A stretch of DNA of 64,000 bases from Trichinella spiralis (lineage: Eukaryota > Nematoda > Enoplea > Trichinellida > Trichinellidae). The notes under the pieces were generated by a model, which worked only from the letters and a program-made list of their open reading frames with translations, did not search any database and had not been told where the DNA came from. Position 1 is the stretch's first letter, and the number at the start of each line of letters is the position of its first letter. The position numbers and the translations under genes are program-made. Positions 1-9,714 of this stretch are shown piece after piece. The stretch is taken from NCBI GenBank assembly GCA_000181795.3, contig CM012953.1, forward strand, positions 15,933,554-15,997,553. Direction: 5' to 3'.

Positions 1-882
1 AATGGAAAATTTGGAACCAATGAAATGAAGAATATTTACAGCTAATCACAACTGAAAAGTTTGATCAATGAGCAATTAAATAAGGAAAACTAATAAGACG
101 ACGAATTGATGGTCCAATGAAATAGCGAGTTCAACGACCAGTAAAATTAGACCGTGAAAATTTGTCCCGCAATCCACCATCCCGAGAAAAAAAGACTTGA
201 TTATTTGAACACATAGCTGATAAAGAAAAAAAATGATGAATTTCAAAAAAATCATTGTGCTTTATTAAAATTTTATGCTATGAATAATGAAAAGAATATT
301 TTAACAACCCAACAAAGCAAAAGCTGCGTATTTATAGTATATGATATAGTATAGTATATGATAACTGTACTTAATTTTCACAGATGAAAATTACTGTCAT
401 TTGGAGAAAAAGCAGTAAAACGATTATTTCAAGTAAATGTTAATGGAAAATCCTTTTTTACTGTAATTATTAAATAAAAATTAAGCTTTTTTAAACCTGT
501 TGTTTTTTTGTTAAAATTTAAAATAATTACTTCACTAAACAGTTTGCGATATGAAGCATTTTAAATGATGTTAATGTGAAAGCAGTAATCATTACATTTA
601 TGTGGAATTTGCATTGAAAATTTAATAAATTTAAATATAATGAAATTAAATATATTTCAAAATTTGCATTCATAATGAATTTCAAAAAATTTTTTCAAAT
701 TACTTGCAAATCTACTTATTATAATTACTGTATTTTGTCTAGTGCTGTTGCGTGGTATTCAATTATAGTTTGTGTGCATTATAGTATTCTTTATTGAAAT
801 ATAATAAACTTTAAACTCCATCAATTACAAATACGTTCGTCGAAAAGGTAATTCTAAATTGGATAATTTCTTTCTCATCGAT
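1..882. other. Non-coding left flank, upstream of the first gene
   Basis: AT-rich sequence with stops in all frames. I see no coding exon. It probably holds the promoter and 5' UTR of the gene that begins at 883. A GTAATT sequence at about 848, just before the reading frame, could be a 5' UTR splice donor, but no matching acceptor was identified. Confidence 0.5.
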
Positions 883-2658
883 ATGCGTTATGTTGAAAAT
901 GATTTATTTCTTCCATTTCCCGGTGAGGAAATGCTTACGGATGAAGAAGAATTAGATCTGGATCCTGACAGTCTGTGTAACTTGCTTGATGTTGATAATT
1001 CGACTCAGCTGACTGCACTGCTAGATATACTGCGAACACCTTATGGAAAGGGACTTCTTCAGGAGCAATTTAAAGATGTCATGCTTTATTTTGCAGAACA
1101 TTTTATGCCGAAATTCCGTTCACGACCAGAATCGACATTGGAAATATTTTTTCAAATAATTGAATGCATTGCTATTGACTGTATGTCTGAAGAAGTTTTC
1201 ATGTCCATGCTAGATATAATTCGTAATATGTTTTCTTCGGAAGCGGATCCTCAATATTTTCTGCCCATTCACGAACATTTATTCAAGTTCGTGTGCTCTA
1301 CTGCAACAAATTATTTATGTGAAAATAATGAATACTTGATCAATTACGCAGTTATGGTCTGCTTAATTAAAGCTGCAGACGTGATTTCAACATGGACAAA
1401 AGATTATCGAGATTGGGAGGATAATTGTGCGTTTCTCTCACATTCCACGAAGTTACTGGGTGTGATTATTTCTGTTGTCTCTCTGTTGAAGCAAGGATTT
1501 GAAGCAGAGCCGTTTAGCTGTGATACAAGAACAAATTTTTCGCAATACAAACTTGACCTGCTTGCATTTTTTCTACATATGTTAGAATTATTGACAGAGA
1601 CGTTAACTTTGGAAAACCTTTCTGATAGCAACGTTCTATCTGTTAGAGACTGCAATGGAATGTCTTGTACTCTTATTAATGATTGCATATCGCGCATAAC
1701 AGAGTTGATTGATGGTGATTTCATGCAGCTGATTTATTGTTTCCAAACAAACAGATTGTTTTTACATTTTAAAGAAAATGAAGATGATTTAAATGTTGTG
1801 ATATCCGGTTCAACAGTTGGAATTTATTTTGCATTTTATTGCGGTTTTGAAAACTTATTTGATCAGATTGTTCATGTCTACAGTACAAAGTACATGTTTG
1901 TCCGTTGTTTGCAGTACATCGTGCAAATTGTGCCATTGGGGGATGCGTCTTCGCAGCAATTGGGATTTCGTGCTTTACAATGGTGGTTCATGAAATTCGA
2001 AGAAGGAACATTCGACTGTGAATTTTTCACAGATTTCCATATTTCACAGGTGATAGAGAAATTTTACTTGTTCGCATCCTCTACATTTTGCACTGATGTG
2101 AACTACTGCGTGTCTGTTTTTGAAAAATTTTACAATTTGTTCAATTACGATGGACGTGTAATGATTTTTCGTTTCTTGATGTCTCTTGAAAACTGCCTTA
2201 CTGTGTTACCGAACGATGTGTCTGCTACAGTTGGCTATCTGTTGAATAAGTATCGTCGCAGTTTATTGAAAAGCTTTCAAAAAGAGATGCCTTTGGATGA
2301 CCCATTAAATCCTGCTCCACATTTGCTTGAAATTTTGAAAATTGTTACCGTTTTTCCTTCGGCGAAAGATGTGAAATATGTTAACGAAAATTTTATTCGA
2401 CTTTTGGAGGTGGTCAGCTTTTACGACGTATTGGCAATGAATGGCAAATTGGATGTGGATTTGTTGAAGCGAGTGAAAATTAACTTTTTGTTGCGTTTGA
2501 AAAATGTTGTGGCCGAAGAGCTGTTAAACTTAGAAGCTGCGCTAAATTATTCCGAAGCTGAAACTTCATATGCACTCAGTGAACTCAGACCGGCAGCGGT
2601 GCGATTGCATTTGTTGGACCACGTATTGGACCACACTTTATCCAATATACCCGAGTAA
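883..2658 (+). CDS. Unrecognised 591-residue single-exon protein, probably helical-repeat
   Basis: I do not recognise this protein. The frame is open without introns, unusual next to its heavily split neighbours. The reading frame is open upstream of 883 through a TTG at 859, but the first ATG is at 883 and gives a start of MRYVENDLF. An acidic N-terminal stretch (about residues 10-30, rich in D and E) is followed by leucine- and phenylalanine-rich, helix-like segments throughout. There is no signal peptide, and no transmembrane segment stands out. The layout of an acidic leader then armadillo/HEAT-like helices loosely resembles SAAL1-type proteins, but that is a weak guess. Codon use looks normal for the window and the frame is long, so it is very likely a real gene. 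A polyadenylation signal lies about 140 bp after the stop. Confidence 0.75.
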   Translation: MRYVENDLFLPFPGEEMLTDEEELDLDPDSLCNLLDVDNSTQLTALLDILRTPYGKGLLQEQFKDVMLYFAEHFMPKFRSRPESTLEIFFQIIECIAIDCMSEEVFMSMLDIIRNMFSSEADPQYFLPIHEHLFKFVCSTATNYLCENNEYLINYAVMVCLIKAADVISTWTKDYRDWEDNCAFLSHSTKLLGVIISVVSLLKQGFEAEPFSCDTRTNFSQYKLDLLAFFLHMLELLTETLTLENLSDSNVLSVRDCNGMSCTLINDCISRITELIDGDFMQLIYCFQTNRLFLHFKENEDDLNVVISGSTVGIYFAFYCGFENLFDQIVHVYSTKYMFVRCLQYIVQIVPLGDASSQQLGFRALQWWFMKFEEGTFDCEFFTDFHISQVIEKFYLFASSTFCTDVNYCVSVFEKFYNLFNYDGRVMIFRFLMSLENCLTVLPNDVSATVGYLLNKYRRSLLKSFQKEMPLDDPLNPAPHLLEILKIVTVFPSAKDVKYVNENFIRLLEVVSFYDVLAMNGKLDVDLLKRVKINFLLRLKNVVAEELLNLEAALNYSEAETSYALSELRPAAVRLHLLDHVLDHTLSNIPE

Positions 2659-2800
2659 TTATCTTATGTAATGGTGTATTTATAAATATGTGGATGTATG
2701 TATGCATTTTCAGGAATATGTTTGAATTTAGGTTTATGTGTTGTAACCAACCGTTCTGCTATCAGTATTGTACGTTTCAGATCGAGATTTGAATTTTATA

Positions 2801-2806
2801 AATAAA
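2801..2806 (+). promoter_or_regulatory. Polyadenylation signal AATAAA
   Basis: A canonical AATAAA hexamer lies about 140 bp downstream of the stop at 2658, in a T-rich context. It is the most likely 3' end signal for the preceding gene. Confidence 0.5.
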
Positions 2807-3508
2807 ATTTTCTAAAACATTTTTACTTTGTTGTCTATTATTTTTTTTTATTCATTTTGTAGTTTGTTGTTGTGAATTTTAATAATTAAAAATTAACATC
2901 ATTTAAAAGATTTATTTCGTAGCATCTATTTGTTGAATAAATAAATTATATAATGAACATTTCTGTAAAGGAATATGCATTTTCTGCATCATGCTACACC
3001 AGTAGACATCACAAATTAAAAAAATCTGTAGGAATAAATTAGACCTGAACATTTTCAAAATTATTACGTGATCAATGACCAAGATTATGCGAAGGTTATC
3101 GCAAATAATGTAATAATATAAAAAGTTCAATAAGTGCACTGAATAGCAAGAAATATATTTCTCATTGTAATAATAATCACTGATCAGTTATGTAAATGAA
3201 CATTACGTTCACGAATGAAACATCTTTGATAAACCATTGTCATACTGTATAAGTTAGCTTTCAGAAAATTACAAATAATTAAAAAAATAATTAATAATTT
3301 TTAAAAATTAATTTTTGAAAAGAAATATACAGTGCTAAAATATCTGTAATGTGGTGTGAAAATGATGTCTGATATTATTTTAACTTGACTTTCAATTGAA
3401 AATTACAGTGTTCCCTGTTTTGAAAATAGTTTTAATATTTTGGGTATATTTATTTTTTAAGTACGTTGAGTTTTGTAGCTATATTTAGGGCAATTGGGCC
3501 AGTCAGAA
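2807..3508. other. Intergenic, AT-rich
   Basis: No exon is supported on either strand. Short frames here are low-complexity and give no recognisable protein. Confidence 0.5.
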
Positions 3509-4035
3509 ATGAATGCAAGTGATTCTTTGTGCGCACTCGAAATTGCTGAGCATCGTCGAAGGTCTGTGTTTTGCTTGGCTTTTCACACCATGTTCGAATG
3601 GTTTTAAAATTCCATAGATTTTGATAAAATTTTATATTTGATGAATTCCGCTGAGCTATCATCGCAGAGCTTCAAGTGTATTTTAAAATTTATTGCTTTC
3701 ATAAAGATAATTTAAAGCTTGAATTTTAATAAGACCTTTAGCAGTTGTGTTTGATTTTGTTGAAACTTTTAATTAAGAAAAAAAATTTGTTTTTAAGAAT
3801 ATTGAACAAACCGCTGAGCCACTGGAATCACATTGATTTGGGTTATTGGTTGACTTCGATTGGCTTTGGATTTTGTGCCAATGAAATATGCCAGAAGTTG
3901 AACTATACTGGAAGCGTATTGCTGACGATTACCGAAGAAGAAATAATGAATGCCGGCCTGCCAATAAGCGAAGACTTAGCATCAGTGTTATATATGGAAA
4001 TCTTGCTTTTGCAAATCTACGACTGCGAAGGTTAG
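3509..4035 (+). CDS. Small SAM-domain protein (2 exons, 96 aa)
   Basis: The model is exon 1 at 3509-3561 and exon 2 at 3798-4035 (donor GTCTGT, acceptor TTTTTAAG). The two join in phase to give 96 residues, starting MNASDSLC. Residues of about 24-92 look like a sterile alpha motif. The signature is a Trp-rich start (LSHWNHIDLGYWL), then SIGF, then a G-x-x-LL-x-x-T-x-E-E core (GSVLLTITEEEIMNAGL), the usual SAM helix 3-5 pattern. SAM domains mediate protein-protein and sometimes RNA contacts, so the partner cannot be told. The protein is little more than the domain. The exon 2 call is firm; exon 1 is less certain because the donor is non-ideal. More upstream exons are possible. Confidence 0.5.
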
Positions 4036-4449
4036 CATTTTGAGACGTTTCTACAGATTAATTTTTGAAATTTCACTATATCATAAGGTTAATTGAATAG
4101 AAGCTTAAAAATTGTTCGCTTTTCTAGCAATTATGATCAAAACTTTGTCGAATTTTATCGAATCGTGAGAATCCCGAGTGCCTGGTATTTGTGAATATTT
4201 TATTTTTCTTTTGTCAAAATATTGCTTTGAAATAAACATTTTCGTCTTTTCTGTGTATTCTTTTTATAAAAAAATGAAAATAAAACATTCCTTTATTTAT
4301 CTTAATATGTTGCAATTGAGAAAAAAAATAAATAGCATTTGAAACTGAAAAAAGACTGCCATAATTTCCGACCTTTTTTTTAATATAATAGGAAGATGCC
4401 AATGATGTTTCCATCAATTAAAAAGTCAAATACAGACGACATTTTTGAA

Positions 4450-5175
4450 TTATTGGTCAGCTGACTTCTGCTCTTCGCCATCATTGTCATTTTCCAGTTT
4501 CTGAATTTTCTCAAAAATTTTGTGTATTGCTTCAAAACGGCAAGGCTTTAACGCATCCACCTTGTCCGCTTCGTCGATGACATTGTCGTAAAAATATTGG
4601 CATTGTCCAGACCACGTTTTCATTTTCTCTATCAAAACAGGAATATCTTCACGTCGAAGATCTCTGGAAACTGCGTAAGATACACACAACGTTTTGTTAC
4701 TTGAATCCATGCGTCCCATGATCAAATTTTTATAAAAAGCGGAAATAATCAGATTTTCAAGCTCTGTAAAACTTTGCAGTTCAAGTTTCTCTAGTAAAAT
4801 ATCGTATGAAATTGTATTAATTCCTGAAGTCAATGAAATCAGACTAAGCAGTCGAATTTTCTCAAGCATACAATCGGTAAACTTTGGTAGATGCTCTTTT
4901 TTCGCAACATAATCTGCATATGTACCAAAAGCAAATATTTCAAGAAGTGAATAATACTTGCTCAATTTAGCATCGTCTCGAATAATTTGTACGTTTGGCA
5001 AATCTAGCAATTCACCAAAATGAAACAGATCCGGTTCATTCACCACTTCCATTATGATTGCAGTCAATTCTTCTGCCGTTGCATCAGTAGCTCTTTTTAA
5101 ATAATTTTTCAAAATAGAATTTGAAGATCGTTCAACTGAATCGTGTTTGCTGAAATTTGGATATGCATTGCCCAT
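4450..5175 (-). CDS. csn-7: COP9 signalosome complex subunit 7 (CSN7)
   Basis: Single-exon gene of 241 residues. The COP9 signalosome removes NEDD8 from cullin-RING ubiquitin ligases, in nucleus and cytoplasm. CSN7 is a non-catalytic PCI-domain subunit that helps build the horseshoe scaffold. The match to animal CSN7A/B runs along most of the protein: a FGELLDLPNV segment, then FAFGTYADYVAKKEHLP, then a PCI winged-helix with ELENLIISAFYKNLIMGRMD and a YAVSRDLRREDI segment. The ATG at 5175 (MGNAYPNFSK) is used. The frame extends upstream through a hydrophobic low-complexity leader opening at 5283, which looks like untranslated DNA. The C-terminal tail after the PCI region is short and acidic, without the long Lys/Ala-rich tail of mammalian CSN7. 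The gene converges on the SAM-domain gene (about 415 bp apart) and diverges from ribonucleotide reductase. Confidence 0.9.
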   Translation of the reverse strand: MGNAYPNFSKHDSVERSSNSILKNYLKRATDATAEELTAIIMEVVNEPDLFHFGELLDLPNVQIIRDDAKLSKYYSLLEIFAFGTYADYVAKKEHLPKFTDCMLEKIRLLSLISLTSGINTISYDILLEKLELQSFTELENLIISAFYKNLIMGRMDSSNKTLCVSYAVSRDLRREDIPVLIEKMKTWSGQCQYFYDNVIDEADKVDALKPCRFEAIHKIFEKIQKLENDNDGEEQKSADQ

Positions 5176-6178
5176 GATTGAAATCAATCTTAAAGAAGAT
5201 AAATAAATCAATCGTACAACGAACAATAAAACGACAAATGCAGAATTAAAAAACAATGTTAAGAAAATACTAAATAGATACATAAATATACATCCGATTA
5301 TTCATTGTCAGTGTTTATTTTTAAGTGTAAATTTTATAAACAAATAAAATTACATTCAAAAATATATAAGCCAAAATAACCACTGCTAAAAATAACTAAC
5401 GCTCCAAGTACCAGTTTAAGAATGTTGTTCACCACTACAGTAATTGGGAAAATTTAGTAAGTTGAAAACATAAGTTCGAACTGTCCAGTAAATTTGGGCA
5501 GTTCTTTTTAGTAAGATGAAAAACTTTTGAATCATAGAAAGTGAATATTCATTAAGTATAGTAATATATGATTTACATAATTTCATAAAATTATTATTTT
5601 ACAAATTTTGCTTACACGCAATACTTCTGATGTTTCTTAATCTTAGTTTAATTGCCTTTCTAATGTCAATTAATTTTTCTAAAATCAGATTTTTAAATTA
5701 TATACCAATACAATTGCAAATCATGCAACATTAATTTGCATTTATGGATTGCATTATGATTGATTGATTGAATTGATTTTTATTATGTCAAAAATTATCA
5801 GTATAATTTTTTTAAAGTTTAATGTGCATCTTTTATTTATTATGTTTTCTAGATTCAAAAAATTATGATAACTTTTGTAATTTTGCAAATGTAATAAATA
5901 TTTGAATAAGTTTGGTTACTTTTAAATAAAAACTAATAATTTTTATTTTTAATTCAAAATTTTGCTCAATTTATTCTTTTTGTGCATTTCTTTTTTGATT
6001 CTCTACTTTTCAATCTGTGTCAAAATTAATGTTTGAGAATCATATTACTGTAATGCCTGGCGCCTTTTCACTAGTCATTATTGCTTTCTTTGCTCGTTGT
6101 TGCAACGTTGTCTTTTGACATTTGAAAATTTTACCAACTGCTTGTTATACTATTTTATAACTTTTATCACAACCAAGC
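5176..6178. other. Divergent intergenic region between CSN7 and RNR
   Basis: About 1 kb of AT-rich DNA separates two divergently transcribed housekeeping genes, so it must contain both promoters. No clear TATA box or other element stands out, and no coding exon was seen. Confidence 0.4.
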
Positions 6179-9100
6179 ATGTACGTCGTTAAAAGAGGTA
6201 CTGAATCGATTTTTTATTATAAATATTCTATAAAGGATTATGAAATTGAAATTTGAAATAATTATTTTTATTTAAGATGGTCGTAGAGAAGCTGTGCATT
6301 TTGATAAAATTACTTCCCGAATAAAAAAGCTTTGTTATGGCTTAAATATGGAACATATTGAACCAGTAAGTATATGCTTTTTGGTTATTCAACATGTGAT
6401 GCATCAGTTTTATTTCACAGGAGTCTCAGTTTTGTAATAAAATAAATAATATTACAAAATTGAATTTTAATATAAATAAAATGAAAGTAATATTGACGAT
6501 TAAAAGTGTTTTGATGATTACTGTTGTGCAGTTTCTGTTTGTTTTTTATTTCCTTGAAATGTCATTGTACATTTCATATTTGAAAACAAAGTAGTGAAAT
6601 TGATTTCAAGGTCAGGGAAAGTGAGGAGTAACATTTGTTAGCCATCAAGTGAACCAGTGGTCGAAATGTTTCGAACAGCTGTTTGCAATTTAAATTGATG
6701 AATATGTTTCAGATATTAATTTCTCAAAAAGTCATTGCCGGCCTGTATCAAGGTGTCACAACTGTCGAATTGGACAATTTGGCCGCTGAAATTTCCGCCA
6801 CAATGACTACAAAACATCCGGACTATGCGACATTGGCCGCACGCATAGCCGTCAGCAATTTGCACAAAGAAACGAAAAAAGTTTTCAGCGATGTGATTGA
6901 TGATTTATACCAGTGGATCAATCCCAACACGAACAAACATTCGCCGATGATTTCTCCCAAAGTACACCAAATAATACAGGCCAATTCTCAGGTACAATGG
7001 AATAAATTTTACAAGTGTAGTTTCGTCATTTCTATATATAGTTTTGTATGTGCTTATTTTTAGCGTCTAAATTCTACAATTGTATACGATCGAGATTTCA
7101 GTTATTCATATTTCGGTTTCAAAACATTGGAAAAATCTTATTTGTTGAAAATCAACGGAAAAGGTATTTGTATGCAAAAAACAAAATTATCATTTCAAGT
7201 AGTAAAATGTTTTCTTTTTTGAATAACTTTTCAGTCGCAGAGCGTCCTCAACATTTGCTAATGCGTGTTGCAATTGGCATTCACGAAGATGACATCGACG
7301 CAGCGATAGAAGTAATGCAGCTATATTGATTTACGTTCAATTATACGAATTGTGCATTGATTTTCTAATAGAACTTGTACAACTTGTAGACTTATAATTT
7401 GATGTCAGAAAAATGGTTCACACACGCTTCGCCTACGCTGTTCAATGCTGGTACATGCAGGCCGCAGTTGAGCAGTTGTTTTCTGATCACAATGAAATCA
7501 GACAGCATCGAAGGCATATACGACACATTGAAAGAATGTGCGATTATATCGAAAAGTGCCGGTGGCATAGGTTTGAATGTCCATTGCATTCGAGCCTCAG
7601 GCACATACATTGCTGGGGTATTGCTTTCTTCTTTCTTATCAATATACTGATTGTAAACAATTTTATTTTTAAGACAAACGGATATTCCAACGGATTGTTG
7701 CCGATGTTACGTGTTTTCAACAACACCGCTCGTTATGTGGACCAGGGTGGAAATAAGGTAAAATTAGAAAAGAAAATGCATTTTTCAATTTATTCATATA
7801 TTGCTTGGTGGTTGATTGCAGAGACCTGGGGCGTTTGCGGTCTATTTGGAACCTTGGCACGCAGACATATTTGATTTTCTTGACGCGAAAAAGAACACAG
7901 GCGTCGAAGAAAACCGAGCGCGAGATTTGTTTTACGCCCTCTGGATACCTGATCTATTCATGAAGCGCATTGAAGCCGACGGAGATTGGTCACTGATGTG
8001 CCCTCACGAATGTCCTGGATTGGCGGATTTGTGGGGCGATGAGTTTGAAAAATTATACGAAAAGTAATTTGCACTGAAAATTTCAATTGCAATGTATTGC
8101 AGTATATGATGAATTCAGGTACGAAGCACAAGGCAAGCATAAGAGACGCATAAAAGCGCAACAATTGTGGTACGCAATTATTGAGTCTCAAATTGAAACC
8201 GGCACGCCGTTTATGGTCTACAAAGATGCGTGCAATAGAAAATCGAATCAGCAAAATCTGGGTACTATAAAATGTTCAAACCTGTGCACAGAAATTGTTC
8301 AATATTCCTCACCCGATGAGGTCTGTACACCACTCATCTATCACTACCAGCTAGCGGACAGTAATAATTATAATTTGTTAAATTTTATTTACAGACGTCT
8401 GTCTGCAATTTGGCTTCAATTGCTCTCAACAAATTTGTCAACGTTGCCAAGCGAGAGTTTGATTTTGCAAAGTTAGCAGAAGTGACCAAAGTTGTAACTG
8501 TAAATCTGAATAAAATAATCGATCGAAATTATTATCCAGTAGCAGTGGTATAAATGCTAAGGATAGTTTGTTTCTTGTTGATAGAACTGGATCCTTTTCA
8601 GGCAGAAAAGTCTAACAAACGTCATCGACCAATTGGTATTGGTGTGCAAGGATTGGCGGATGCTTTCATTTTGATGCGATATCCGTTTGAATCCGAAGAA
8701 GCTAGATTGTTGAATAAGAAAATTTTTGAAACCATCTATTATGCTGCGTTAGAAAGCAGTTGCGATTTGGCAAAACAGTTTGGTCCATACGAGACTTATC
8801 AAGGCTCACCAGCTAGTAAGGGTATTCTTCAATATGACATGTGGAATGTTCAGCCTACGGATTTGTGGGATTGGGAATCGTTGAAATGTCGCATTGAAAA
8901 GTAAGTTGTTGGTCAGTTTTGAATTGAATATTTGAAATTGAATGAAAATTTTTTTAATTTCTATTTTTAAAGGTATGGTCTGAGAAATTCGTTGTTGTTG
9001 GCTCCAATGCCGACTGCATCGACAGCGCAAATTTTGGGCAACAATGAATCAGTAGAAGCGTACACGTCGAATGTCTATACTCGTCGTGTGCTATCGGGAG

Positions 9101-9714
9101 AATTTCAAGTAACAAAGTTTATTTCCATATTTTGATGTCTGTGTTCAATAAGTTGCGTGAATGTAATATTTTTTAAGATTGTCAATCATCATTTGATGAA
9201 AGATTTGGTCGAATTGGGTCTTTGGGATGAATCGCTTAAAAATGAAATCATCGCCAACAAAGGTTCCATTCAGTCGATCGAATCAATACCGGCTGAGATA
9301 CGTGAATTGTACAAGACGGTTTGGGAAATTTCCCAAAAATGCGTCATAGACATGGCCGCCGAAAGGGGAGCATTCATTGACCAATCCCAGTCGTTGAATA
9401 TTCACATAGCCGAGCCGAATTATGCTAAATTGACATCAATGCATTTCTACGGCTGGAAGAAGGGTCTGAAAACTGGGATGTACTATTTGAGAACCAAGCC
9501 GGCAGTGACGGCTATTCAATTCACCGTGGACAAACTGGCGTTGAAGCAGAAGAAAACAAAAGAGGAAGAAGAAGGACAACGCCCCAATGGTGGATATGTT
9601 GATAAAAGTAGAAAATTTCCCACATCCGGTGACAATTGGTCCAACAATGTCAACGCACTTTTGCAGCAGTGTCGTTTGGAAAACGGCAACGAATGCATGC
9701 TTTGCAGCTCTTGA
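6179..9714 (+). CDS. rnr-1: Ribonucleoside-diphosphate reductase large subunit (class Ia), 13 exons
   Basis: Reduces ribonucleoside diphosphates to deoxy forms for DNA synthesis, with the small R2 subunit, in the cytosol. Exons: 6179-6197, 6277-6365, 6713-6991, 7064-7163, 7235-7311, 7390-7617, 7674-7757, 7822-8063, 8119-8320, 8395-8547, 8602-8900, 8973-9108, 9178-9714. They sum to 2445 bp (814 aa; human RRM1 is 792). The N-terminal ATP-cone ([19 protein letters not shown]) provides activity control. Catalytic-barrel motifs are present: PQLSSCF with the first redox Cys, the NLCTE radical Cys/Glu loop, and VCNLAS with the second Cys. The C-terminal thiol shuttle reads CMLCSS. The segment before the C-terminus (after [11 protein letters not shown]) is longer than in human and rich in Gly/Asn/Ser. 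The donor after exon 10 (GTATAA) is the least certain junction. The identity is certain. Confidence 0.96.

Noticed and set aside
4450-5283. Using the full 277-codon frame of CSN7 with its hydrophobic leader
   Set aside because: The leader opens at a non-conserved position, is low-complexity and would add a false signal-anchor to a cytosolic/nuclear subunit. The ATG at 5,175 fits family length.
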